NCBI RefSeq assembly: GCF_900143005.1
Contig: NZ_FRCS01000014.1
Location: 62,001 to 126,000, forward strand
Direction: 5' to 3'
Length of the DNA stretch: 64,000 nucleotides
Origin: Cryptosporangium aurantiacum
GTDB taxonomy: Bacteria > Actinomycetota > Actinomycetes > Mycobacteriales > Cryptosporangiaceae
Both the position numbers and the translations under genes were made by a program. Positions within the stretch are counted from its first letter, which is position 1. Each line of letters starts with the position of its first letter. The notes below the pieces were generated by a model. That model saw only the letters and a list, made by a program, of their open reading frames with translations, made no database searches and had not been told where the DNA came from. This document shows, one piece after another, positions 15,712-24,065 of the stretch.

Positions 15712-16767
15712 TCACGCCGCTTCGCGGGGGTCGGCGGCGGCGTGGGCCCCGGCAAGGGCTTCCCAGGCGGCGCGCTGGTCGGACGTGAGCCGCTGTGGCA
15801 CGACGATGCGCACCTCGGCGTAGAGGTCACCGGCGCTGCCGCGGGGGTTGGGCAGGCCGCGTCCGCGCAACCGTAGCCGGCGGCCGGACGACGAGCCGGC
15901 GGGCACCTTCACGTCCACACGGCCGCCGGGCGTCTCCACCGCGGCCGTCGCCCCGAGCGCGGCGTCCCACGGCGTCACCGGTAGCTCCACGGTGACGTCC
16001 CGGCCGTCGACCCGGTACCGGGCGTGCGGCGCCAGCCGCACCAGCAGGTACAGGTCGCCGCGCGGCGCGTCCTCGCCGAAGCCCTCGCCGCCCTGGCCGG
16101 CCAGCCGGATGCGCTGCCCGTCGACCACGCCGGCCGGGATGTTGACGTCGATCGTCCGGACGCCGGCCGCGGTCCGCATCGTCAGGCTGCGCCGCCCACC
16201 GGCGTACGCGTCCTCGACCGACAGCTCCAGCTCGGCCTCGACGTCGGGCCCGGCCACCGGGCCACCAGCGCCACCCGCGCCACCGCCGAAGAACCCGGCG
16301 CCCCCGCCGCCGAACAGCCCACCGAGCAGGTCCTCGAAGTCCGGGCCACCGTCGGAACCGCCGGCCGAGAAGTACACCCGGCGCCCGCCGAACGACGCCC
16401 CGTCACCGAACGGCCCGGAGCCTCCGGACGGCCCAGAACCACTGGACGGCCCAGAACCACCGAACGGCCCAGAACCACCGGACGGCCCAGAGCCGAACGC
16501 CGCGGCCGGGTCGAAGTCCTCGGGCACCTTCCGCCAGTCGTCGCCGAACCGCGGCGAGAACCGGTCGTACCGGGCCCGCGTCGCGGGATCGGACAGCACC
16601 TCGTTGGCCTCGTTGATCCGCTTGAACCGGTCCTCGGCGTCCGGATCGGAGTTGACGTCCGGGTGATACGTCCGGGCCAGCTTCCGGTAGGCGCGCTGGA
16701 TGTCCTCCTGGCTCGCCGACCGGTCGACGCCCAGCACCTCGTAGTAGTCGCTCGTGGTGGTGGCCAC
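15712..16767 (-). CDS. CbpA/DnaJ-class co-chaperone lacking the zinc-finger domain
   Basis: 351 residues from the GTG at 16767 (GGAG 7 bases upstream; begins [17 protein letters not shown]). The ATG at 16833 extends into the promoter region and was rejected. J domain with the HPD motif ([10 protein letters not shown]) that stimulates Hsp70 ATPase; Gly/Ser/Pro/Phe linker with six-residue repeats; a second Gly-rich stretch; then two beta-barrel substrate-binding domains ([35 protein letters not shown]). No CxxCxGxG zinc repeats, so it is the CbpA-like type rather than canonical DnaJ. Delivers unfolded clients to DnaK. No dnaK or grpE is next to it, yet a HAIR-like dyad lies upstream, so heat-shock control through HspR is plausible. 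Confidence 0.9.
   Translation of the reverse strand: MATTTSDYYEVLGVDRSASQEDIQRAYRKLARTYHPDVNSDPDAEDRFKRINEANEVLSDPATRARYDRFSPRFGDDWRKVPEDFDPAAAFGSGPSGGSGPFGGSGPSSGSGPSGGSGPFGDGASFGGRRVYFSAGGSDGGPDFEDLLGGLFGGGGAGFFGGGAGGAGGPVAGPDVEAELELSVEDAYAGGRRSLTMRTAAGVRTIDVNIPAGVVDGQRIRLAGQGGEGFGEDAPRGDLYLLVRLAPHARYRVDGRDVTVELPVTPWDAALGATAAVETPGGRVDVKVPAGSSSGRRLRLRGRGLPNPRGSAGDLYAEVRIVVPQRLTSDQRAAWEALAGAHAAADPREAA
16408..16497. repeat. 18-bp tandem repeats in the DnaJ linker
   Basis: Five head-to-tail 18-bp units (16408, 16426, 16444, 16462, 16480), core ggacggcccagaaccacc with few changes, the last one partial. Each encodes six residues of the [12 protein letters not shown] type in the Gly/Phe-rich linker. 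In-frame slippage repeats; length may vary between strains. Confidence 0.85.
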
Positions 16768-16839
16768 CTTTCCGCTCCTCGTCGCTCGCGTCGCTACGTC
16801 CAACCCGGAAGACACCGGGGCGGGACGTTTCATTCCCCG

Positions 16840-16864
16840 AAGTTGAGCGTACGACGCTCAACTT
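16840..16864. promoter_or_regulatory. HAIR-like inverted repeat (possible HspR operator) upstream of the dnaJ-like gene
   Basis: Perfect dyad AAGTTGAGCGT-acg-ACGCTCAACTT with 11-bp arms. Read as TTGAGC-N7-GCTCAA it has the spacing and core of the HspR-associated inverted repeat CTTGAGT-N7-ACTCAAG, with one change per arm besides the outer base. It lies 73 bases upstream of the GTG at 16767, next to a DnaJ-family gene, the expected kind of target. It is also 32 bases past the stop of the glucosidase gene, so a terminator role cannot be excluded. Confidence 0.6.
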
Positions 16865-16895
16865 TGACACGGAGGACGGGGCGCGCGGGTGGCGC

Positions 16896-19304
16896 TCAGG
16901 CCTCCAGGGTCAGTGGGGTATCGACGACCGAGCGGCCCACGTGCAGGGTGAACGGCCCGGGCTCGCGCTCCCACCCGTCGCCGGACCAGTGCTCGAACGC
17001 GCGGGCGGGCAGCGGAATCCGCACCGTCGCCGCCGAGCCGGCCGCCGCGGACACGACGGCGAACCCGACGAGCCACCGCGCCGGCCGGTCGACCGCGCTC
17101 TCCGGCCGCGACGCATAGACCTGGACGACCTCACGCCCGGAACGCGAGCCGGTGTTCTGCACGGTCACCTCGACCGCGTTGCCCCCGACCGCGGCCGCGG
17201 AGTAGGCCCAGGTCGTGTACCCGAGGCCGTGCCCGAACCAGAACGCCGGCTGCGCACCGGAGCGCAGCCAGCCGCGGTGCCCGACATGGATCGACTCGGT
17301 GTAGGTCAGCCCGCCGTCGACCGGCCGGGTCGAGTACACCGGGACGTCGTCCTCGGCCGCGGGCCAGGTGGTGGGCAGCCGCCCGCCCGGCTCCTCGGCG
17401 CCGAGCAGGACGTCGGCCAGCGCGTTGCCGGTCTCCATCCCGGCGAACCACGAGAGCAGCACCGCCGGGGCCTCGTCGAGCCACGGCAGGACGACCGGCG
17501 CCCCCGAGTTCACCACGACGACCGTGCGCGGGTTCGCCGCGAGGACCCGCCGGACCAGCTCGTCCTGCCGCCCGGGCAGCGCGAGACCGGCGCGGTCGTA
17601 CCCCTCGCTCTCGACCTCCTCGTTGGTGCCGACGGCCAGAACCACGGCGTCCGCGGAGGCGGCCAGCGCGACCGCGTGCTCCAGCTCGTCGTCCTCGGTG
17701 CGACGGGGCGGCTGCGCGACCAGGCGGAGCATCGCGGCCGCGAACGTGTTGCCCGCGGGCAGCTCGTACCGCAGCACGACGTCGACCGAGCCGCCCGCGG
17801 CGAGCCGGACCGGCGCGTAGGCCTGGTCGGGGTTCATCATCGCTTCCACCAGGTCCGGGCCGGGCGGGTCGATGACCTGGTCGAGGACGTCGTGGCCGTC
17901 GACGGTCAGCCGGAACTGGCCGACACCGGCGGCGCCCAGCAGGTGGTCGCCGTCCACCAGGGCGGTGTACCGGGTGGCGATCTCGATCGCGCTCACCCGG
18001 GAGGCCTCGGCACCGGCGAAGCTGCCCAGGTAGGTCAGCTGACCGCTCTCCCGGTGCTCCTCGGCGAGCGGGGCGCCGGTCTCGTCGACGAACCGGACGC
18101 GCAGCCCCGGAGTGCCGTCGACCGGGTCGGTGACCTGCTCCAACGGCACCGGGTCGAGCTTCTCGCTGGGGAAACAGCCGGAGGCGGCGACGACCTCGAC
18201 GCCCTCTCCGAGCGCCGCGCTCAACCCCGCGAGCGGCGTCACCGTGTACGTGGGGCTGACGCTCGCCGACCCGCCGCCCATCGTCCGGGCCTGCACGGCG
18301 TTCGGGCCGATGACGGCCACCTTCCGCAGCGCGGGAGCCGACAGCGGCAGGACACCGGCGTTCTTCACGAGAACCATCCCGCGCGCCGCGGCCTCGCGGC
18401 TGAGCGCGGCGACCTCCGCGTCCGGCGCCGGACCGATCAACGGCACCGCCGGAGCGATCCCGTCCAGCGCACCGACCCGTTCGGCCAGCCGGAGCAGGCG
18501 ACGGACCTTGTCGTCGATCCGCGATTCGGGTACCGACCCGTCGCGGACCGCGGCGACCAGTGCGTCACCCCACGGGCTGATCGGGCCCGGCATAGCGAGG
18601 TCCAGGCCCGCGTTGCCCGCCGCGACCGTGCTGCGGGTCGCGAACCAGTCCGACATCACGACGCCGTCGAAGCCCCACTCGTCCTGCAGCACGTCACGCA
18701 GCAGCGGGCTCTCGGTCATCGTGGCACCGGCCACCGCGTTGTAGGCGGCCATCACCGCCCAGACGCCCTCGGCGACGATCCGCTCGAACGGCGCGAGGTA
18801 GACCTCCCGCAGCGCCCGGTCGTCGACCGTGACGTCGTAGGACATCCGCTCGGTCTCGCTGTCGTTGGCGACGAAGTGCTTCACGGTCGCGGCGACCCCG
18901 CCGGACTGGACCCCGCGGACGTACGCCGCGCCGATCTCGCCGGAGAGCAGCGGGTCCTCCGAGTACGCCTCGAAGTGCCGCCCTCCGAGCGGCGACCTGT
19001 GCAGGTTCACGGTCGGCGCGAGCAGCACGTCGACGTTCTTCCGGCGGGCTTCGGCGGCCAGCAGGCGGCCGAGCCGCTGCACCAGGCCGACGTCCCAGGA
19101 CGCGGCGAGCGCGGTCGGGGACGGGATGTTGGCCGAGCGGTCCCGCTCGTCCCAGTTGGTGCCACGGACGCCTGCCGGACCGTCGGAGAGCACGACCTTG
19201 CGCAGGCCGACCGCGGGCTCCGGGTACAGCGACCAGAAGTCCTCGCCGGTCAGCAGACGAACCTTCTGCTCCAACGACAGCTTGCCGAGGAGGTCCTCAC
19301 TCAT
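16896..19304 (-). CDS. Glycoside hydrolase family 3 beta-glucosidase-like enzyme
   Basis: 802 residues, full length. N-terminal GH3 barrel with LSDGPAGVRGTNWDE, NLHRSPLGGRHFEAYSEDP, VKHFVANDSETERMSYD and the nucleophile Asp219 in GVVMSDWFATRS. The C-terminal alpha/beta sandwich (VVLAVGTNEEVESEGYDRAG) carries the acid/base region; a PA14-like insert (about 385-520, with IEIATRYTALVDGDHLLGA) and a fibronectin-III-like tail follow the common GH3 bglX-type order. No signal peptide, so hydrolysis of imported beta-linked oligosaccharides is cytoplasmic. Second gene of a two-gene operon: its ATG overlaps the MFS transporter stop (19301-19304). Confidence 0.93.
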   Translation of the reverse strand: MSEDLLGKLSLEQKVRLLTGEDFWSLYPEPAVGLRKVVLSDGPAGVRGTNWDERDRSANIPSPTALAASWDVGLVQRLGRLLAAEARRKNVDVLLAPTVNLHRSPLGGRHFEAYSEDPLLSGEIGAAYVRGVQSGGVAATVKHFVANDSETERMSYDVTVDDRALREVYLAPFERIVAEGVWAVMAAYNAVAGATMTESPLLRDVLQDEWGFDGVVMSDWFATRSTVAAGNAGLDLAMPGPISPWGDALVAAVRDGSVPESRIDDKVRRLLRLAERVGALDGIAPAVPLIGPAPDAEVAALSREAAARGMVLVKNAGVLPLSAPALRKVAVIGPNAVQARTMGGGSASVSPTYTVTPLAGLSAALGEGVEVVAASGCFPSEKLDPVPLEQVTDPVDGTPGLRVRFVDETGAPLAEEHRESGQLTYLGSFAGAEASRVSAIEIATRYTALVDGDHLLGAAGVGQFRLTVDGHDVLDQVIDPPGPDLVEAMMNPDQAYAPVRLAAGGSVDVVLRYELPAGNTFAAAMLRLVAQPPRRTEDDELEHAVALAASADAVVLAVGTNEEVESEGYDRAGLALPGRQDELVRRVLAANPRTVVVVNSGAPVVLPWLDEAPAVLLSWFAGMETGNALADVLLGAEEPGGRLPTTWPAAEDDVPVYSTRPVDGGLTYTESIHVGHRGWLRSGAQPAFWFGHGLGYTTWAYSAAAVGGNAVEVTVQNTGSRSGREVVQVYASRPESAVDRPARWLVGFAVVSAAAGSAATVRIPLPARAFEHWSGDGWEREPGPFTLHVGRSVVDTPLTLEA

Positions 19305-20551
19305 GCCACACTCCTGATTCTGGTGACGAGAAGCGCGCCGACGATCCCGACGACGGCTCCGGCGACGAACAGCAGCGGGTAGCCGCCGATCGCCAGGAAC
19401 ACCGGCGCGATCGCCGGCGCCAGTGACTGGGGAAGCGCGTTGGCCATGTTGATCACGCCGAGGTCCTTCGCGACGTCGTCCGCGCTGGGGAGCACCTCGG
19501 TGATCAACGCGAGGTCGACCGCGTAGAAGCAGCCGGTCCCCAAGCCGAGGATGATCTCCCCGATCAGCAACTGGGTGAACGAGCCGGAGAGCGCGACGAC
19601 GATCAGTCCGACCATAGCGACCAGCGCGGCGACCACGACGAACGGCTTCCGCCGTCCGAGCCGATCGGAGAAGAATCCGCCGAGAACGCTGGTCAGTATG
19701 GTCACCGCGGCGGCCGCGACGGTGGCGATCGCGACCCGGCCAGGCACCTCGTCGGTCGGGATGCCGAGCTCGTCGCTGAGGAAGAACGGCAGGTACGTGA
19801 GGCCGGTCGCCGCCGCGAACACGAACGTGAACCGGGTCAGCCAGGCCCAGCCGAAGTCGGGGTAGCGGCGGGGGTCGAAGACGAACGACCCGAGAAACGC
19901 CTTGAGGTCCAGCCGGCCAGCCGGACGCCCGGCGGCGACCCGATCGCTGAGCACGAACACGAAGAGGCCGACGAGTGCCAGTGCGATCAGCGCGGGCACC
20001 AGGAAGCGGGCCAGGTCACCGTCGAGCACCGCCGTCAACAGCGACCCGACGACGATGCTGAGCAGCGTCGTGATGCCGACCAGCCCGCTGATCGCGCCCC
20101 GGCGCGCGGAGGGGACCTGGTCGGGCAGCGTCGCCGACAGCGCGGCGAGCGCCCCGTTGTAGGCCACCTGCGTCACGCACCAGCCGATGCCGATCATCAG
20201 GACGTCGTCCGCGGTCGCGACCACCACGAGGCCGAGCGCGCCGAGGAGCGTGCCGCCGAGCAGCCACGGCTTGCGCATCCCGTACCGGGACGCGGTGCGG
20301 TCGGACAGCCGGCCCGCGAGCGGGTTGCTGACCAGCGCGAGGAACGCCCCGATGCCGAGCACGATGCCTAAGTCGCGCTCCTTCGTGTCCGGCGCGACCG
20401 CCTCCACCTTCAGCGCGAGCGTGACGACGACCGGCGTCAGCAACGCCAGGTTGAGGCCGAACGCCGCGAGCGGCATCGTCGCGCCGAAGCGCCCCAGCGG
20501 CGTGCCGGGCGGCGCCGTGCGCGTCGACAGCGCTGTCGGGTCGAAGGCCAT
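19301..20551 (-). CDS. MFS transporter, probably sugar uptake
   Basis: 416 residues with 12 hydrophobic segments; the conserved MFS loop appears as GRLSDRTASRYGMRKPW after helix 2 and again as GGFFSDRLGRRKPF after helix 8. ATG with GAGGAG 6 bases upstream. Co-transcribed with the GH3 enzyme (4-base overlap), which makes import of a glucoside or oligosaccharide the likely job. Divergent TetR gene 100 bases away probably represses the pair. Confidence 0.88.
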   Translation of the reverse strand: MAFDPTALSTRTAPPGTPLGRFGATMPLAAFGLNLALLTPVVVTLALKVEAVAPDTKERDLGIVLGIGAFLALVSNPLAGRLSDRTASRYGMRKPWLLGGTLLGALGLVVVATADDVLMIGIGWCVTQVAYNGALAALSATLPDQVPSARRGAISGLVGITTLLSIVVGSLLTAVLDGDLARFLVPALIALALVGLFVFVLSDRVAAGRPAGRLDLKAFLGSFVFDPRRYPDFGWAWLTRFTFVFAAATGLTYLPFFLSDELGIPTDEVPGRVAIATVAAAAVTILTSVLGGFFSDRLGRRKPFVVVAALVAMVGLIVVALSGSFTQLLIGEIILGLGTGCFYAVDLALITEVLPSADDVAKDLGVINMANALPQSLAPAIAPVFLAIGGYPLLFVAGAVVGIVGALLVTRIRSVA

Positions 20552-20600
20552 GGACCGCTCCTCTGCGGTGGATCGGCAGCGCGGTAAAAACCGACTGGCC

Positions 20601-20614
20601 GATAGGTTTCTATC
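20601..20614. promoter_or_regulatory. Candidate TetR operator/promoter region between MFS-GH3 operon and tetR
   Basis: GATAG-gttt-CTATC, a 14-base dyad 50 bases before the MFS start and 38 before the tetR start, overlapping -10-like hexamers on both strands (TATCCT at 20611 forward; TAGGAT reading backward). It is short, but it is the only dyad in the gap. Confidence 0.45.
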
Positions 20615-20651
20615 CTAGGACGAGGATCGTGGCGTCGCCTAGCGTGGCGGT

Positions 20652-21305
20652 GTGACGAATCAACCGGTAGACGTCGATCCAGGGGCCACGCAGCCGGCCG
20701 GACGGCGTCGGCCGCGGGGCAGCTACTCCAAGGGCAGGGCGAAACGCGCCGAGATCCTGCACGAGGCGGTCCGGGTCTTCGCCGAGTCCGGCTACCGCGG
20801 TGGTTCGCTCAAGGAGATCGCCGACCGGGTCGGGCTGAGCCAGGCCGGGCTGCTCCACCACTTCGCATCCAAGGAGCACCTGCTCGCCGAGGTCATCGCG
20901 GTGCGCGACGCCGAGGACGCGGCCCGTCTCTTCCCGGCGGACCAGCCGGTGACCGGGCATGCCGCACTGGAACGCCTGGCCGAGCAGGTCCGGCACAACA
21001 CGAGTGTGCCGGGGCTCGTCCAGCTCTACACGACGCTGGCCGGCGAGGCGGTCGCCGAGGGCCACCCCGCGCGCGAGCCGTTCACCGAGCGGTACCGCGC
21101 GCTACGGGCGATGCTGCGCGACGCCGTGTCCGAAGCGCAGTCCACCGGGGACATTCCGGCCGAGATCGATGCCGACGCCGCCGCCACCGCGCTGATCGCG
21201 CTCATGGACGGGCTCCAGATCCAGTGGCTCCTGGACCCGGACGCCGTCGATATGCCTGCCGTTTTCGAACTGTTCCTCAGTTCGCTGAGACTTCTCGCTC
21301 GCTAG
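20652..21305 (+). CDS. TetR family regulator of the GH3-MFS operon
   Basis: 217 residues from GTG. After a basic N-terminal tail, the helix-turn-helix is GGSLKEIADRVGLSQAGLLH with HHFASKEHLLAEV. C-terminal BetI-like ligand domain (DADAAATALIALMDGLQIQW). Divergent from the MFS/GH3 operon; repression by sugar-free regulator is the simplest model. Its last 29 bases overlap the end of the convergent STAND gene, so the two transcripts are antisense at their 3' ends. Confidence 0.88.
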   Translation: MTNQPVDVDPGATQPAGRRRPRGSYSKGRAKRAEILHEAVRVFAESGYRGGSLKEIADRVGLSQAGLLHHFASKEHLLAEVIAVRDAEDAARLFPADQPVTGHAALERLAEQVRHNTSVPGLVQLYTTLAGEAVAEGHPAREPFTERYRALRAMLRDAVSEAQSTGDIPAEIDADAAATALIALMDGLQIQWLLDPDAVDMPAVFELFLSSLRLLAR

Positions 21306-23937
21306 CGTCCGGCTCGCGACGCGCCCGCAGCACCTGCGTCCAGCTCTGGCGCGCTTCGTCCTTTCCGTAAACCCAGTCGGTTCCCGTGGACGCGTTCAGG
21401 CTCACGGTCGCGTCCAGCTCAGCGATCCACCACGACGCGATCTCTTCCCAGTAGACGTACGAGTCGCCTTCCCGGGCGGCTTGGAGCTGACGGAACGCCT
21501 CGACGGCGGGCTCCAGGCGCCCGGCCACACAATCCGCGAAGATCTCTGCCACCAGCGCGTACACCGGCACGCCGGCCGTGGGCTGCCGAAGCGGTGCGAG
21601 AGCCTCCCGCACCTCGTCGCGCGAGGTCGGTGTGGTGTTCGCGATCGCCACGGCGACACGGCACTCCGCCTCACTGACCGGCACGCCGATCCGGCGATAG
21701 ATGTCGATCGCCTCCGCTGCCTCCGCCTGCGACCCCGGCCGGGTGAAGCAGCGGAGTTCAGCGCGTGTCCGCAGCGCATGCGCGTACAGGTCGAGCGCGT
21801 TGATGCTCCGCGCGGTCTCGATCCGCTCCTCGAACAGCGAGTCCGCTTCCTCGAACCGGCCGCAGATCCAGGCGACACGGCCGGCGATGCCCTGTTGCCA
21901 GAAGCGCTGCAGCGGGTCGGCGTCGTCGAAGATCGCCGCGACGGCATCGCGCAGCCGGCCGCAGACCCAGTCGCTCCGCGACAGCGCGTGCGCCACGAAC
22001 GGGCGGAAGTACCCGTCCGACGAACTGAGCGACAGCCGGAGCGCCCGTGCCGCGTCCCAGCGCCCACTCTCATCGAGCATCCACGCCGACCAGTAGCCGA
22101 GGTACTGGCGGCCCACCGGATCCAGGTCGGAGCGCCGGAGAATCCCGTCGAGGATCTCCGCCGTGCGTTCCGGACCCAACGTCCGACGATGCGCTATCGC
22201 CCACAGCCCGTAGGCCGAGTTGTGAATAGCGACGTTTCCTTCCGGAACCACCGACATCACGCCGGCCAACGCAGCCAAATTACCGATCGAGTGGAGACGG
22301 CCGGCCAATTGCCACACCCACGACGGGATCTTTTTGGTGCAGCTGGTCAGCCGGAATGCCTCCACGAAGTAACCGGCCAGCGTCGAGCTCTCGATTGCAC
22401 CGGTAGCGTCGAGTTCCGGGCGAATGCGGCGATGGATTTCCGCGAGGAGCCGCGCCGCCGCCGCCGACCACTCTCGCTCCGACCACCGATCCTCCGCAAC
22501 GTCCGCATCCTGGACGGCATCACGCAGCGACTCGTGAATCCCGTAGGGCAGGAAGTCATTGGGATACCGCTGCACCAGGGATCGCCGAAGAAACTGTTCT
22601 AACGCCGAGTCCGGCAGATCCGACGCACCGGCCAGAAGGAGGTCCGCGTCGAACCTGCTCACCATCGAGGCCATTCGCAGCAGCGTCCGCTGATTGGCCT
22701 TCAGATCACGAAGGATCCTGAGCACCACCTCGGGAAAAGGCTGCCCGAAGTCGTTCTCGCTGACCTCGGCCCCCCGGGCGAGGCCCTGCGCGTATTGAAC
22801 CGCGGAGAGATCCAGGTACAGCGGCACGCCGCTCGCCCCGGCGATGATCCGCTGACGAATGGTCACGGGTATCGCCGGTTCTCCCGAATCCTGCAGCCGG
22901 AGCGTCAAGAACCGTTCCGCGTCGGTATTCGACAGGGATCCGACGAGGTGCTGCCGAGGTTCGACCTCGCCGAGCTCGTCGGCGAGAAACGGCCACCTCT
23001 CCGGCCCTGCCCATTGCATGCACGCACGACTCGCCTCGTCCGCCCAGCGGACCTGGTTCCGGCCGGTGAGGACGAACAGGGCGTTCGGAGTCAAATAGGC
23101 GATCCGCGCGAGGAGGTCTTCGAGGTCGTTCCGCCGGGGCTCCGACTCCTGGACTCGCTCCCAGGTATCGAAGAACACCGTGAGGCTGAGCGTCACCCCG
23201 TCCGCAGCCCGTCGCTCCTGAACCCGTGCCAGGTCCCAAGCGAGCAGCGATGCCAGGTACGAACGCATGACGATCGGATCGGACTCGGACACGACCGGCT
23301 CGAAGAACGGGCACTCGCGCAGGAGTTGCCGCTCGGCGATCCGATCCCGGACGCTACCGCCGAGGGCCTTCGCACCCGCGACGAAGATTCCCAGCACACC
23401 GCCGGGGCTCGCGAGCAGATCCTGCACGGCATCCTGGATCTGCGTGCCCACCTGCGAACTGCCGCTCAGCCGGCGGAGCATCGACGAATTGTTCAGCACG
23501 GTCTGCATCGGAATTCCCGGGTGGGCCCGTTCCCAATACGCCGCAAAAGCGAGGTCGAACGCGGGCCAGACCGGCCGGTAGTTTCCGAGCACCGCACGCA
23601 GGCCCAGCAGAATGCTCTCGATGTCGCTGGCCTGACCCGAATCGAAGTCGTGCCGGAAACTGAGCCGCTCCACCGACTCCGGACGCTCCCGGTGCAGCCG
23701 GGACTCGAGTTCGCGAGAGAGACGCGATTTGCCGATTCCCCCCAATCCGTAGAACACCAGAACGTTGGTGCGGGGCGAGATAACGTCCTCGACCAGCCCG
23801 CGCGCTCCCCCGAGGCGATCGTCAACGCTCTGCAGTGACCGACCAAATGCTTCGATCTCCGACGTTCTGTTCGTGAAAGTGTTCTGAGCGGACGAGATCG
23901 CCGACGATCCGGTGGAAAAGAAAGTATCCAGGTCCAC
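21277..23937 (-). CDS. Orphan STAND NTPase with helical-repeat C-terminus
   Basis: 886 residues from GTG at 23937 (GGGGAGGG 6 bases upstream). N-terminus has a short FTNRTSEIEAFGRSL lead typical of STAND proteins, then P-loop FYGLGGIGKSRLS (62-74), Walker B SLTVFFDTWERV, sensor LFVLTGRNQVRW, winged-helix-like part, and a long C-terminal TPR-like superhelix (YLGYWSAWMLDESGRWDAA, GIAGRVAWICGRFEEADSLF). No recognisable N-terminal effector (no TIR, protease, nuclease or HTH), so it may act as a sensor for a partner encoded elsewhere or through a non-obvious domain at about residues 100-220. Less GC-rich than neighbours by eye. Overlaps the convergent tetR end by 29 bases. Immunity or signalling role is inference. 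Confidence 0.8.
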   Translation of the reverse strand: MDLDTFFSTGSSAISSAQNTFTNRTSEIEAFGRSLQSVDDRLGGARGLVEDVISPRTNVLVFYGLGGIGKSRLSRELESRLHRERPESVERLSFRHDFDSGQASDIESILLGLRAVLGNYRPVWPAFDLAFAAYWERAHPGIPMQTVLNNSSMLRRLSGSSQVGTQIQDAVQDLLASPGGVLGIFVAGAKALGGSVRDRIAERQLLRECPFFEPVVSESDPIVMRSYLASLLAWDLARVQERRAADGVTLSLTVFFDTWERVQESEPRRNDLEDLLARIAYLTPNALFVLTGRNQVRWADEASRACMQWAGPERWPFLADELGEVEPRQHLVGSLSNTDAERFLTLRLQDSGEPAIPVTIRQRIIAGASGVPLYLDLSAVQYAQGLARGAEVSENDFGQPFPEVVLRILRDLKANQRTLLRMASMVSRFDADLLLAGASDLPDSALEQFLRRSLVQRYPNDFLPYGIHESLRDAVQDADVAEDRWSEREWSAAAARLLAEIHRRIRPELDATGAIESSTLAGYFVEAFRLTSCTKKIPSWVWQLAGRLHSIGNLAALAGVMSVVPEGNVAIHNSAYGLWAIAHRRTLGPERTAEILDGILRRSDLDPVGRQYLGYWSAWMLDESGRWDAARALRLSLSSSDGYFRPFVAHALSRSDWVCGRLRDAVAAIFDDADPLQRFWQQGIAGRVAWICGRFEEADSLFEERIETARSINALDLYAHALRTRAELRCFTRPGSQAEAAEAIDIYRRIGVPVSEAECRVAVAIANTTPTSRDEVREALAPLRQPTAGVPVYALVAEIFADCVAGRLEPAVEAFRQLQAAREGDSYVYWEEIASWWIAELDATVSLNASTGTDWVYGKDEARQSWTQVLRARREPDASEREVSAN

Positions 23938-24065
23938 TCGGGCCCTCCCCAGTTAGCCAGATCTCCATCCTAGGACCGGCTCACAACAGTTCACGCCGAT
24001 TTGCCCTCGGTGACGACCTCCGCGGGTCGGTTTCAACGCCGGATGCAGTGTGTATTCCGGTAGGC

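Noticed and set aside
16790-16835. SigR/SigH promoter (GGAAT ... GTT) in front of the dnaJ-like gene
   Set aside because: A GGGGAATG motif exists, but the nearest GTT is about 27 bases away instead of 18-19.
16941-19382. An 813-residue ORF antisense to the GH3 gene
   Set aside because: Typical GC-bias shadow; no motif; the GH3 protein on the other strand is complete.
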